The notes under the pieces: model-generated | What the model was told of the DNA's origin: nothing | What the model saw: the letters and a program-made list of their open reading frames with translations, nothing else | Databases searched by the model: none | Part shown: positions 12,480 through 25,326 of the stretch, in pieces | How the letters are laid out: every line of letters begins with the position of its first letter | Numbering within the stretch: position 1 is the stretch's first letter | Assembly (NCBI GenBank): GCA_948567375.1 | Contig: OX419757.1 | Location: 11,980,974 to 12,044,973, forward strand | Length of the DNA stretch: 64,000 bases | From: Lunularia cruciata | Lineage: Eukaryota; Streptophyta; Marchantiopsida; Lunulariales; Lunulariaceae | Direction: 5' to 3' | Translations under genes and position numbers: made by a program

Positions 12480-13560
12480 CTTAAAATAACTGTAGACATT
12501 TGGAACTACAGCAAAGAAACCCAACAAATCACCACCACCAACAAGTACCTAAGAGTCAATAATGGCCATTGTTGGGTCTACAGCCCTATGAGTGTGCAAA
12601 GAAGGTACAATTGGGGCATTATGCTTCCTACTATCTCCTCAATTGTTTCTAATGACTTAGATGCATCCTTGAACTTCTCTTCTAGCTTCAAGGACTCTAT
12701 TACCTAATCAAAAAAAGCTTTAATGGATAGCTATGGTCATCCTCAAGCTTTCCAATAATTTCTTAAACTTCCTCTCTATTCTAGCTCTAAGTACTAAGGT
12801 GATTTGCCCTAATGTTTGATTTTCAAGTGGCTCCATGAGTTTCTATTTTAGTAATCAAAGCTTTTGTATTTCATCAAGGTGAGTGTTGATATCTAAAAAA
12901 TCATTTATAATCTACAACATGGAAATACATAATTTTTTGATGGAACTTTGATGTTTCTCCTTCTTTGTTTTCACAATTAATTGCACCATCACTTTGCAAT
13001 CTTGAGGAATTTTGAGTGGTGCGGAAGTAGGAACCACTGCCAAGAGTTGAAGCTTCTCAAGTTTCTTCATGTTTAGGTAGATTATAGTGTTGATGAGCTT
13101 TTGGTGCATCACCTTCAACCTATATTGAAAATCCTACCCCATTTCTTGGTACTTGGTTGATGCCTACAATAGCATCAATTGCCCTTATAACAGTTGATGC
13201 TTCTTTGTAATTTGCCTTCAAGATGTCTGCCAATGCTTGATCAATCATCAATTGCCTTACTTATGCTTTGAATTGCAAGACCTACATCTCATATTTTTCC
13301 TTCTTATCTACCAACCTCATCTCAAGATTGGAGATTTTTTTCTAAAGATCTTCCAATTGATATTTCATCAACATGTTCTCTTCTTTGACTTCTTTTTTGC
13401 CCTCCAAAGAGACCCAAAGATCAACAAACTCCTTCTCTAGCTCAACCATCTTAACAATCTTCATCCTTTCACTCTTTGCATACTCTACATGAACATTCTT
13501 CAATGTATCTAAATCTTCTTGCAAGGCAAGAGATTGAGAGCTTTCATTCTTTTTTTTGTC
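12480..13560 (-). pseudogene. Broken coiled-coil coding remnant 1
   Basis: Read on the minus strand this stretch keeps long protein-like segments rich in Lys, Glu and Leu with heptad-like spacing, for example at 13,342-13,524 (LEKEFVDLWVSLEGKKE) and 12,912-13,118. Another segment reads ADILKANYKEASTVIRAID. Several stops and frame changes separate the segments, so it is not a working gene. No catalytic motif is visible. It may be an extra ORF of an unidentified retroelement or a dead host gene; I do not recognise it. A similar remnant flanks A2 on the same strand. Confidence 0.4.
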
Positions 13561-15059
13561 ATGAAGATAGAGTACTTCACCTTTGAATAAAGAACTTGGG
13601 CTTTAGAATCTAAATATTCAGAATTTTAGAATTTTTGCTACACCTTCAATAAAGACAATATTGGACTCAATAAAAAGCTCTTAGAAAGGTTCTTCCAACA
13701 AGGTAGAGAAAACCAGATTTGACGTATGATGACAAGGATATGGTCCACCAAATTTTCTTCCCTATCACTTGTAAAACTAAAACTTCAAATGCCTATAATG
13801 TTTTATACAAAACTCCAAATGCTTTAATTGTGATTGCAATGGGAAGCCTTGGACAAGGCACTTCCAAAATAATCAAGATCTCTCCATTTGGACATTAATC
13901 ACAAAGTAACTTACCCCAAAGTGCATGCTGCCAAATTCTCTCTTCATCTTTAAAATAAGTGTCTTCACATTTTGAATAACTTGTATACTCTTCCAAATAA
14001 GTGAGACATGATCTTCCAAAGATGAAATCATTAATTTTTAGTGGATTAATTTCATTCAGCCTTCATGAAGATTTGGGTCTTGCAAAGAGTCCTATCTTTT
14101 AAAGACAAGATCATGACCCATATTTGATTTTTGTGTGATTTCTTCCTTATATGCCAAAATTCCACTCTTCTCTCAACACAAAACAAGGAAACAAGTAAGA
14201 AAAATACAAAATGTGAAATTATAAAGTCATTACAAGATTCCACCCCTGTCATGCATAAGGAGATCCTCAAAGGTGATTGATAAATCTTCATATGGATCTC
14301 CACTATAATTAGTAAGATAATTAGATGTCCACTACCTTGTGAAGAACTAAATAGTTGGTCACATATCCACTCTAAATTCATATAAAGGACCTATTAATAG
14401 GTCACATGATGATGAATATGAATCCTCTACACTTGAATGAAAGGGGGTAAATATGGAAGGATGGATAGGTCTATGGGGATGGTTCTTGCAATAAGATAGC
14501 AATGCACTATTAATTATCAATATATTTTGTAAAGATAAACCCAATGCTATAAATATACTATAAGGTCTATGGATTACTCTCAATATGGTTCTTATACCTA
14601 TTTATATCATCAAGCACACCCATGAGGCATGCACTTGTTTGTAAATCCTTGGATAAGAAACCATGACCTCATATATCCCTCAAAAGATGCTCATAATCAT
14701 ATTGGGTACTATCAATCCAAATGATAACCTCAAAATGTGTCACACAATATTCCATGAACTCTCTCACTCTAGGCTATGATATATATATTCTTTCACTCTA
14801 GGCTATGATATATATATATTCCTTGCTCTATTAGGGGTTCATCTACACTACTCTACTAAAAAGAAACATTGGTGGGAGAGACAACTACTATCCCACATAA
14901 TATCTACCAAGCAACCAATATCTAATACTATAACCTTCCTCTACCTCTCACGAGCATAAATTAAGTACAAGTAATAAACAAGTAATAAACTTTCAAGACA
15001 AACTCATCTTCTCTATCAACATTCAAAGTCTAGAAAATTGCATATAAGTGTCATTCTCC
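13561..15059. other. Gene-free AT-rich stretch
   Basis: No open frame with recognisable motifs. A short direct repeat of about 32 bp with TATATATA runs lies at about 14,765-14,820. Nothing else supportable. Confidence 0.5.
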
Positions 15060-15446
15060 TTTCCTTTAACCACTCAATCTCCTCAAGAGTATGTTTGAAC
15101 TAGGTGGAGGTACAAGATCATCCAATAGTCAAGGTCTCCAAGCAACAATGTCCATGTCAAGAGTCATCACACTAGGCTCTTTCCTAAGCTCTCCATGCAA
15201 ATGAGGCTCAATTTTTGTCTCCTATGACCATGCCTCTAAATTGGTAATTTGAGTCCTCATATAAAACATTATCTCTATAGGTGATCTCTTAGCTTCCTCT
15301 AAAGTTGACCTCCTTTCAACTAACTTGGCTCAAGTTCTCTCAAATGCCTCCATTCTAGTAAACTCTCATTGGTAAAAATCCTTCTTAGTCTCATAAGCCT
15401 CAACCATCAACATCCTCTAAACTAGAATTGTATCTAACTTAGCTAA
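15060..15446 (-). pseudogene. Coiled-coil coding remnant 2, left part (interrupted by A2)
   Basis: On the minus strand this reads as a charged, helix-like protein remnant (segments such as VERRSTLEEAKRSPIE), with stops. It continues on the far side of A2 at 21,082-21,600; the two sides meet at the GCTAA target duplication. Not recognised. Possibly part of the same dead ORF type as 12,480-13,560. Confidence 0.4.
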
Positions 15447-15869
15447 TGTAACAATATGGAGTTTAGCGACAAAGTTAGTTGGGTTTACAAAGTAGAGAAT
15501 AAGACAAAATAGCCTAGAATATTTTAGAAGTATCTAAGAAGCTTCTTGGGAAGCTTCCCAACTAGTTAACTTGCGCCCTAAGCAGGTAGCTTTTAGAAGG
15601 AAGCTTCTAGAAGCTTCTAACTAGCTTAGCTTGCACTCCAAGTAGGCGGCTTCTTGAAGGAAGCTTCTTAAGAAGCTTCCTAGTTAACTTGGCTTGCACT
15701 CCAAGAAAGCGGCTCAAGGAAGCTTCTTGAGAAGCTTCATGAGTCTTGTATGCTACCTATAAATACCAAAGCGGAAGCTCATGCTAGGCATTCGGAGTTT
15801 TCCCTCATTCAAGTGTCCCAATGTGAGTTTCCATTCTCCTATTTCTCTCCTTGGTTTTGGTCTTTTACA
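15447..15869 (+). repeat. 5' LTR of A2
   Basis: A 423-bp LTR, TGTAACA to TTTTACA. It holds the clearest version of the 60-bp GAAGCTTC array and a TATAAATA box at 15,758-15,765. Confidence 0.95.
15538..15738 (+). promoter_or_regulatory. Paired GAAGCTTC array, heat-shock-element-like, in A2 LTR
   Basis: Eight GAAGCTTC palindromes begin at 15,538, 15,550, 15,600, 15,610, 15,660, 15,672, 15,719 and 15,731. They form four pairs spaced 59-62 bp apart, because the region is a ~60-bp tandem repeat ending just before the TATA box at 15,758. GAAnnTTC is the core of heat-shock elements. At 15,599-15,618 four units are perfectly phased (GAAgcTTCtaGAAgcTTC). In the other pairs the gap between palindromes is 4 rather than 2 bases, which weakens the match. 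Heat control is inferred only. Confidence 0.55.
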
Positions 15870-15870
15870 T

Positions 15871-15882
15871 TGGTATCACAGC
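15871..15882 (+). other. Primer binding site of A2
   Basis: TGGTATCACAGC directly after the 5' LTR, one mismatch from the initiator tRNA-Met complement TGGTATCAGAGC. The equivalent site lies at about 28,944 in A3 and, inverted, at about 40,882-40,893 in A4. Confidence 0.85.
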
Positions 15883-17507
15883 AGGAATGGGATGGATGGA
15901 ATTTATGGACCATCAAATCCACTTCCACCAAACCATTGGGACTTTCATGTCCAGATATTATCAAAGCATCGTTTCACACAATTCATCACCTCGCGCTTTG
16001 AGTAGGATTTTCTACATATAATCACCATCTTAGAGGAACCCTTGATACTTCCTGTGGTAACTTATGGAGAACGGTGGATGTGTTGTATCTATGTGTTAAT
16101 CAAGTAGATAAATTGAGGTAGTGGAATAGAGTAGAAGCAATGGTGGCAATACCGGATGTTATCCTTGCAATGCAACAACAGATTGAGCATCTTACTCGAT
16201 TGTTGGATGAACGAGACTAGTAACGATGAGAATAGATAGATAGAGCGCTAGTTTGAGATGGAGAAGATTGCATTCGATTACCTAAACCCAAGGTATTTGA
16301 AGGCAAGAATCTCTTGGGTACAGTGGAGAATTTTGTGTTTGATTGTGAATGTTATTTTGAAGCTACTAATCTACAAGATGAGCAAAAACTTATTCTCTTG
16401 GCTTCTAGCCAATTGGATGGAGTAGGAAAGCTATGGTGGAGATTCCGAGTGGAGCGAGCCAAACGACAAATGGTTGTACCAATCTTGACATGGGCGGAAT
16501 TCGAGAGCGCAATAATCAGTTGGTTCCAAGCTATAAATGCCACACGAGCTGCATGGGATCAGTTGGCAGAGTTGAAATAGATTGGCTCTGTAAGAAGTTA
16601 CATCTCGTAGTTCCAAAACACCATCATGCAGATCCCAAATATTTTAGAAGGTGAAGCTCTGGATCGATTTGTGAGGGGCTTGAAGGCAAGAACCAAATTA
16701 GAGGTAACTATGCGAGAGCCACAACACTTGGAGGAAGCCATGTGGTTGGCCGAACGTTTTGATTCCTTGGTGGCAACAACTTGGTCTTGACCTTGACCTC
16801 CACAAAGCCTACCAATACACTAAATACAAGTGGAGGAGCCAGCACCAATGGAGATTGATGCAATTCAACGAAGACCACTGAGCATGGCGGATAGAGAGAA
16901 ATTGCAACAAAATGGTGGTTATTTTTATTGTCGCCAATTGGGGCATCGCATTGCTAAATGTCCACTCAAGAATGGACGACCTCGACAAGTTGCCCAAGTG
17001 GAGGTTGTGGTGCGGAATGATCAAGGAAACAAGGAATCCCAGTAGGAGATTTCAAGCCACCTACTGGGAGCTTGATTAGTTCCAATGGGATTGAAGGCTC
17101 GACCTATGCAAGTCTACTTCACTTGCAAGGTATGATGTCTAATCAAGGTTGTAGAATTTTGGTTGATTCTGGAAGTTCAAAGAATTGCATGTCTATGCAA
17201 GTAGCAAAGGAATTGGATATTCCTATCAAGCCTATAATTGGAAGTAGTTTGATGATGGCGGATGGTAGAAAGGGTTTTGCATTCCGCACCTCGCATCCTG
17301 TTACCTTCAAGATTGGGAAGGAGTATTTGGAGTGTATGAGGTTTGTAGTGGCACCTCTACACTATGATATCATTCTGGGTCTACCTTGGCTTGAATGTCA
17401 TAAGGTTCAATTTGATTGGACCCGACGCCAAATTCAAGTACAACACCAAGGTAGGAATTTCCAATTAGGTTGTCTGGCACCGTTAAGTAAGACACCTAAG
17501 AATAGTC

Positions 17508-17687
17508 AGGCCCAAGATGGGAAGTTTGTTGAGAAGGTAGCCATAGAGCAAACCTTGAAGGAAGTGGAGTCCCAAGATGGGAAGTTTGCCAAGAAGGCAA
17601 CCATGGAGCAAGCTTGGAAGAGAGATGAGTCCCTAGAAGGAAAGTTGGTTAGCAAAGCAACCATAGAGCAAGCTTTGGAGGAAGATA
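17508..17687 (+). repeat. 20-codon tandem repeats between protease and RT of A2
   Basis: Three 60-bp units encoding DGKF/EGKL-type motifs, in the same place as in A1. The units differ from each other about as they do in A1, so the triplication is older than the copies. Confidence 0.8.
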
Positions 17688-20672
17688 AGTCTGTATTTGC
17701 AGTGTGGATCAAGCCGATTACACAAGACCAATCTATGGAGGACCAAAAGCCTCATCAAGTAATGGTTGATCGGATAGTTAAGGAGTTTGCGGACGTGTTT
17801 CCGGATGATCTGCCAAAGGGATTACCCTCCGATCGAGGTATGCCCTTCAAGATCGAGTTATTGCCAAGGAGTACTCCAATGAGTAGACCAATCTATCGGC
17901 TCTCATCAAAGGAGTTGGAGGAGTTGCAAACAACACTTACAAAGTTGTTGGAGAAGGACTTCATACGACATAGTACCTCTCCTTGGGGAGCACCAGTACT
18001 ATTTGTTCCAAAGAAGGATGGAGGACTTCGATTTTTGTATTGGTTATCGTGGGCTCAATAAGCAAACCGTGAAGAATGCATATCCCTTGCCTTGGATCGA
18101 TGACTTACTTGATGAACTAAGTGGAGCACGTTACTTTTCCAAGTTGGATCTTCGTAGCGGCTATTGGCAAATTCCGATTGATAGAGAAGATGTGCAAAAG
18201 ACTGCCTTTCGCACAAGGTATGGGTATTTTGAGTAGAGAGTTCTACCTTTCAGACTCACTAATGCTCCAACAATCTTCATGGATCAGATGCATTAGGTGT
18301 TGGATGGACTATTGGATCGGTCAGTGGTGGTATTCTTGGATGATGTCTTAATCTATAGCAAGACAGAGGCAAAACACGTGAATCATGTGCGAGAGGTCCT
18401 AAGACGACTACGACAATGGAAATTTTACTATAAGAAGTCAAAGTGTGCTTTTTGGCAGAAGGAGGTTACCTTCTTGGGTCATAAGATCTCATTAGAGGAG
18501 ATCAAGATGGAAGAAGAGAAGATCAAGGCCATTATTAGTTGGCCTACCCCAAAGGATGCTACAAAAGTATGGGCATTCAATGGATTGGCTAGTTTTTACT
18601 GGCAATTCATCCACTATTATGCTCATGTGGCTGCACCATTGACTGACCTCTTGGGAAAGAACTTGAGCTTCCAATGGAACACCAAACATGAAGAAGCATT
18701 CCAAAAGTTGAAAAATATGGTGTCTTCAAGACCCATTCTTCAACCATATGATCCTCAACTACCTTGTGTGGTTGATTTTGAGGCTTCTAACTTTTCAATT
18801 GGAGCTGTCTTGCAACAAGAATTTCTAGATAGACTGCATCCCATTGCCTTTGTGTCTCACCAACTAAATATAGCTGAAAGAAATTACTCTGCTCGAGATC
18901 AGGAACAACTTGTAATGGTATATGCCACCAAGGTATGGAGGCATTATCTCTTGGGGAAACAAGTGATCATGCAAACTAATCACAAGCCATTGTTGCAGAC
19001 CTTACACCTGGAGCACATGAAGAGTTGACATCATCGATGGGAAGAGCAAATTCAATTGTTCAACATCAAACTTGAGTACAAACCAGGTCGGTTCCATGTC
19101 ATCCCTGATGCTCTGTCACGACGACCTGATTTGAAGTCTCTTCCTCTCATCACGATAGCAATTACGACGGTGTCAATTGACCTCAAGATCCATAACAAGT
19201 TTTGGTTAGCTCTCCAACAAGATCCCTTCTTCCAAATGGTACATGGTTGTCTAACAACAGGTGACAAAGAGTACAACACCTTCTCCTTCAAGGAAGGCCT
19301 TCTATTCCATGCGGACCGGATCTATGTTCCAGCCAAAGGTGATCTTCGACTTGTGCACCTTCAAGAAGCCCATGATTTACCCATCGCTGGTCACATGGGT
19401 GTGGACAAGACCTTTGGTACCCTCCAACGTCAATGGTGGTGGCCCAACATGACACAAGATGTTCAAGAATTTGTCAGATCGTGTGAGAGCTGGCAACATA
19501 ACAAGGCCAGTAATCAAAAGCTGAGTGGACTCCTTCAACCGCTTGCCATTCCATCTGCTCGCTGGGAGCATGTGAGCTTGGATCTCATCCCATCCTTGCC
19601 AAAGACAAAACAAGGACACACCACAATCGTGGTGTTTGTGGATAAGCTTAGTAAGCAAATCCACTTGGCACCAACCTGTGATACCGTGGATGCTCCAACC
19701 TTAGCGCAAATATACTTTAACAATGTCTTCAAGCATCATGGGATGCCACGTGTACTCATCTCCGACCGTGATCCTTGATTTACTGGGAAGTTTTGGCAAG
19801 CACTCTTCCAGATACTCGGCACCAAGCTTGCTTTGTCCATGGCCTATCATCCTCAAACTGATGGACAAACTAAACGCGCAAATCGTACATTGGAGGATAT
19901 GTTGTGGGCCTCTGTCAATGTCCACCATACCAACTGGGATGAATGTCTTGCAACTGCAAAATTTGCCTACAACAATTCCAAACAAGTAAGCACCAGATTT
20001 TCTCCCTTCTTTCTCAATTTTGGCCAAGATCAGCTAATTCTTGATTTGCTACTTGCTCCCCCTCCCTCTCAGGTTCCTCATACTTCCACATTCTTGACCA
20101 CTATATCCCAATCTCTCCAACAAGCCAAGTCTCACCTCCTTGTTGCTCAAAATTGCCAAAAACAATATGCGGACCACCATCATTGTGATCTCACCTTTGA
20201 AGTTGGCGATAAAGTCATGCTATCCTCTAGTAACCTCCCTCTCCTACTTGATACCCAAGTTCGTAAACTTGCTCCTAATTGGGTAGGACCCTTTGATATC
20301 ACCCACATTGTCTCTCCTGTTGCTTATCGACTTGCCTTGCCTTGTCACATGCGTATCCATCCTGTCTTTCATGTTTCCAAGTTGAAACCCTTTGTTCCTA
20401 ACCCCTCTTCCTTTTCCTCTTGAGTCCAACCTCCTCCTCTGCCTGTCCCTATCAATGATCATGAGGAGTACAAAGTTGATTGTATCCTTGCACGTTGTCA
20501 TATTCAACGAGGCCGTCACCAACATATGGAGTACAAGGTCCTTTGGAAAGGGTATCCCCTTCATGATGCCACATGGGAACCTCTTTCCCACCTCCAAAAT
20601 GCACAGATGGCCATCAAGGAATTTGAAGCTTCACTGACAACAAGGACGTCACCAACTAGCAGCGGGGGAATA

Positions 20673-21081
20673 TGTAACAATACGGAGTTTAGCGACAAAT
20701 TTAGTCGGGTTTACGAAGTAGAGAATAAGACAAAATAGCCTATAATATTTTAGAAGTATCTAAGAAGCTTCTTGGGAAGCTTCCCAACTAGTTAACTTGC
20801 AACCTAAGTAGGTAGCTTCTAGAAGGAAGCTTCTAGAAGCTTCTAACTAGCTTAGCTTGCACTCCAAGTAAGCAACTTCTAGAGAAGCTTCATGGTTAAC
20901 TTGGCTTGCACTCCAAGAAAGCGGCTCAAGGAAGCTTCTTGAGAAGCTTCATGAGTCTTGTATGCTACCTATAAATACCAAAGCGGAAGCTCATGCTAGG
21001 CATTTGGAGTTTTCCCTCATTCAAGTGTCCCAATGTGAGTTTCTATTCTCCTATTTCTCTCCTCGGTTTTGGTCTTTTACA
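20673..21081 (+). repeat. 3' LTR of A2
   Basis: A 409-bp LTR matching 15,447-15,869. The perfectly phased four-unit GAA/TTC motif is kept at 20,825-20,844. Confidence 0.95.
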
Positions 21082-21600
21082 GCTAATCTCTTTGCTATAG
21101 CACCCTTTTTTATCACAAAGGTCATAAAGGAATCTTCTTTGTCAACTAGACCCTTGTGTCTCCGTGCTAAGTCCCCTATGCTATGCTCTCTTTCTCTTGA
21201 AGAACTTGCTCTTTCTCCTCCAAGTCTCCCAAAGAATGCTCTTTGTCTCCCAAAACGCATTTTCTCTCTTTGAGAACTCACTTTCTTGCCTCTAAGTCTG
21301 CCACAAAATGCTCCTTGTCAAGAAGAATCCACTCCTTCTTAATGCAATTGGCCACTCTAGCACTCATTGACAAAATACTATCAAGTTCATTCTTTCTCAA
21401 GGCTATAGTACTATGGGTAGTGGTAGTCCTCAAGGGACTCTCTCCCTCCATTAAGTCTCTCTTTCTAGCAACAACCTCAACAATTCTCTATTATATCACC
21501 CTCTCCATATACTCTCTCTCATGGACCTCACTCTCTCCTAGCTTAGACTCTCTCTCAAGAATAAATGATAAAGATGGATGATCATCCACCACTAAGTTGT
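21082..21600 (-). pseudogene. Coiled-coil coding remnant 2, right part
   Basis: Minus-strand reading gives a strongly charged, repetitive helix-like segment (for example ERKCVLGDKEHSLGDLEEKE) with stops between pieces. It is the other half of 15,060-15,446 and was separated from it by A2. No domain recognised. The repeated D-K-E-H / L-E-x-K pattern suggests internal peptide repeats. Confidence 0.42.
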
Positions 21601-23099
21601 GAATGGGTAATGTAAAACACTCATTACTTCCTCTCAATTCTTAAGAGTGGTCTTCATCACCTTTCATTATTACACCATCTACAATTGGGTCTCCTAAAGG
21701 AGAAATCTGTTCCTCAACTCCTTTAATCACTACAATTAGGTCCTTTAAAAGAGCAATGTAGAAATGATAACTTGAGCAATAAATTAAGTTCAAACTCATA
21801 TCTAAATAATTGAACAAGAACTCCAAGAGGCTATGTTAGTTTTAGTAAAATATGGAATTGTTACAAGTGTATAAATATCTAGTTTTCAAATGAAGCTCTA
21901 CATGACTCTCACTCACCCTCCTTCTTCATCTTAGTCTCATGGTCATACTCATCCTTTGCATCATCATGAATAAATACCACACTTGTGTCATAATGCACCT
22001 CCTACTCACCCATAAATCCACCTTCCATAAAGAGATGAGTGATAACTTGAAATGTCATGTTAAATTGATAACCATCTAGATGCCAAAGTTGCTCTTGCAC
22101 AAATTCCATCTTTATACTAATTGCTTGCAATGTGAGTTTTACCCAATCATAATCCTATCTAGCCCACTATACCTCCTCTCTAGGCTGCTCTACCTTCTTC
22201 TTCACACTAAAAGTAAGGCTCTTGTGCATCATCTTTGGTCTCCTCAAAGGTACAAGCAATGCTCCCATCATCTAGCAGAAAGATTTCCATACCATATAAA
22301 CACACTACCTTGCTAAATATCTCCTTTCATGAAATCTCTCTCTAGAAAACAAGCTTGCACCCAATGGTAAAGGAAATACCTCCTCCTCCAACTCCTAAGT
22401 GGCAAAGAAATGGCCTCATGGATTCTCTCAAGCATCAAAGTGAATGGCAGTCCACAAACTATGCTAGTATGTGTGTTCCAATCCCATGTTTTAGCTCACT
22501 CAATGCACAAACCAATTTGCAACAACAAACACAATTTAAAAATCCAAAATGACCAAAAATTGCCAAGAATGACTCAAAATTGCCAAAAAGGACACATTTT
22601 ATTTGGGTTGGCCCCCATTCTGCTCAAGTTTTACCAAGTCCTTGCACTTATGAGTGATTTTGTTAGTGATCTGCCACGAAATTGAGATCTTGCTCAGGTT
22701 TTACTATAGTTTTTCCCAAAAATTGGAGTCTTTCTTGGGTTTCATTAAGGTTTCACTTAGAAGTCGGGTTTTCATCTAGGGTTTTTGGAAAGCCTACTTC
22801 CAAAGTAAGCTTTTCTAGGTTTTCTTTAGAAGCAAGTCCGAGAGTGGTTTTTTTATAGTTTTGTTGTGTAATCATTAGTGTTTTATAGAGTTTAGGGTTT
22901 CATTTTATAGAGGTTTAGGGATCAAAAGTGTTAGAAATTGACAACAAAAATTAGTTTAGGACTTGTCATTAATATTCAAAACTATAAATTAATTTCTACT
23001 CATGTGGAGAGAAGGATAAAGAAGGTCAATCACCACCTTCAAACCTAATGCATCCAAATCAATGTCATAGAATTTTTCCATAGAACTCTTGATTTGATT
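21601..23099. other. Gene-free stretch
   Basis: Short open frames only, none with recognisable motifs. No repeat structure that I can define. Confidence 0.45.
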
Positions 23100-24000
23100 C
23101 CTATTGAGTCATCTCTATTTAATAAATGTCATATTTTTTTCCCCAAGAATGGGTTTTGAATCGATCATTTGCTTTTGTAAAAGTCTTCTATATTTGGTAT
23201 GTCCCAAAAAAGTTAATAAGCAGGTATATTGGCCATTTTTTGTCACCTCTTTGCTCTCTCTCAAAATGAATATGAGCTCTCTCTCTCCCTTTGAAGTTAA
23301 GCTCTCAATGTCTTCAAGATTCCTTCTTCTCTGTCATAAATATGTTTCTACCTTCTCTCCCCAATAAATTAATTGATTTTTTCTATTTCCTATCACTCAA
23401 AATTCATCCTTCTCTTGAAAGCCATCCTTATGCTTTCCTCTCTCAAGGAATCAGTTTCTACCTTCCTGTCTCTCACATAAATTTAATTTTGGCTTTCTTC
23501 TATCTCTAGTAAATTGAATTTTGCCTTGAACATGTCTCTCAAAAGTCATCTTTCTCTTCTTCTATCCTAAATCACTTTAGTAATTGATTTTTGTTTTCTT
23601 CCTTTCTCTTTAAATCCACCACTATAATCTATTTCTGGCTCCTTCCTTTCTCTCAAAGTCCCTCTTCTATCTTCCCCAAATCTATTTTTGGCTCATTCCT
23701 TTCTCTCAAATTTCCTCTTCTATCTTCCTCAAATATTACTATAATGTAATCAATATTTGGCTCTTTTCTCTCGATTAAAAAGCACACTTCTTCCTTCTCC
23801 CACAAATCAAATTCTTCTCTTAAAAAAGCACCTTTTTACCTTCTTCTCTCCCAAAAATCACTAGAATTGATGTCTCACTAAGATCAATGTTTTTCTCTTT
23901 CATCTCTCACAAAAGTCTTTCCCCTCTTGATAAAGAACCTTAAAAATCAGATTTTGCCTTAATTCTCACAAAAGTCACTCCATATACCTCTTCTTAATTA
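23100..24000. repeat. Pyrimidine-rich degenerate repeat region
   Basis: Dominated on the + strand by TTTCTCTC/CTTCTC tracts. A clearer direct repeat of about 55 bp lies near 23,630-23,735 (blocks starting CTATTTCTGGCTC and CTATTTTTGGCTC). Probably decayed simple sequence; no coding call. Confidence 0.5.
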
Positions 24001-25326
24001 TGAAACTCACTACCAGCTATAGAAATGCTGAATTAGGTGAATTTCACATATAATTTATATAGAAGGAATCACTTCAAAGGTGACTCTTAACCCTTCATAC
24101 AACAATCATGCTTTTTTATATTGACAACATCACTCCATACAACTATATCAAATACATCATTTGCTATGAAACAATCCATACAATTCTATTGTAATATGTT
24201 CATTTTCCCATGGTACCAACCTTGGATCTCCAAACTTTATAAATTTTAAAAATATAAAAAATTTAATATCAAAGGTGACTTATATGAATACACACAATCT
24301 TCAATTCAAAGACGTTCAATTCTCAATTCATGATTTAACCATCTCATAATAGAATCACTCATTAAAACTTGGTTCCACAACTACCAAGTTTTACAAAAAT
24401 GACAACCCATAATAAGTGACACTCTCAACAAACCCCCTCATCTATAGAGCAGCACCCTAGCAAACTCCTAGCAATACGTCAACAACCCTCAAGCAACACC
24501 TCAAGAGCTAAAGTCTAGCATACACACAATATCACAAGAAAAACCTAGATTTTCACACAATGCAACAAGCAACACCCATTACAAAAGATCCACAAAATTA
24601 AATTTTCAAATGAATAATCTTAAAGAAGATTATCTCTTGAATTTTTCAGTTTTAATTATTAGGGTTTCAAAAACCACCATACAAGTTTTTTAAATGAAAG
24701 ATTAGTGCTCATAATTGTTCATCTTGTTTCTTCTCTAGTGTGAATTTTTCCTAGAGATATATGTATAATGTCTACATCCAATTCTTCCTCAATAAACTCT
24801 TTTCCCTTCACACAAGTTGGTTGATCAAAAATTATGGTCAAGATTTATTGATCAAAATATTATGTAAAATGATGCACAAAAAATCCAACATAAGATATAA
24901 AAATTCCTATTTGTGTTACTCTTCAACTGATCCTTTTATTGAAAGGAATTCCATCTGCATTTTCAAACCCTTATACAATGCTCATTGAGAACACAAGTCA
25001 TAGCTACACACTTCTTGAAATATATTATACTTGAATTTGTTGCACTTTAAATGAAGGCACCAAATCACTTATAAAGGTACAGCTTGAATCACACAATAAG
25101 TATTGGTCAACCCAACAAGTATTCAAATGAATATCTTGCTCCTCATTGATTCAAATCTTCCATATGGGAAGCTTACAAAGACATGGCATGTCATGGCAAG
25201 AGCCTAACATTCTTGCACATAGTGATTGGAAAATTGGTGAAAAATACCATATACAAGGAAGGGATTGAACTTATATTCCACATAAACAAAACACTTAGGG
25301 CTAGAACATGGATCTCAAGCTCAAGC
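24001..25326. other. Gene-free AT-rich stretch left of old solo LTR
   Basis: No supportable gene. AT-rich, with scattered short open frames lacking motifs. Confidence 0.45.

Larger units (their letters stand above)
15447..21081 (+). mobile_element. Ty3/gypsy chromovirus, family A, copy A2 (both LTRs, TSD GCTAA)
   Basis: A 5.6-kb element with complete outline: LTRs 15,447-15,869 and 20,673-21,081, flanked by the 5-bp direct repeat GCTAA (15,442-15,446 and 21,082-21,086). A primer binding site follows the 5' LTR and a polypurine tract ending GCGGGGGAATA precedes the 3' LTR. Parts: gag about 16,140-17,045; protease about 17,150-17,400; RT about 17,780-18,600 with FLDD box; RNase H about 18,720-19,120; integrase about 19,350-20,000; chromodomain about 20,455-20,630. 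By eye about 17 substitutions separate the LTRs over about 409 bp (near 4 percent). It is broken in several places. It split the coiled-coil remnant around it. Confidence 0.96.

Noticed and set aside
15538-15738. The 60-bp repeats in the LTR as a CRISPR-like array
   Set aside because: The whole 60-bp unit repeats with no unique spacers, it is in a plant LTR, and it recurs in every LTR of the family.
15871-15882. TGGTATCA-type sequences as part of tRNA genes
   Set aside because: They stand directly after 5' LTR ends and are primer binding sites; no cloverleaf can be drawn around them.
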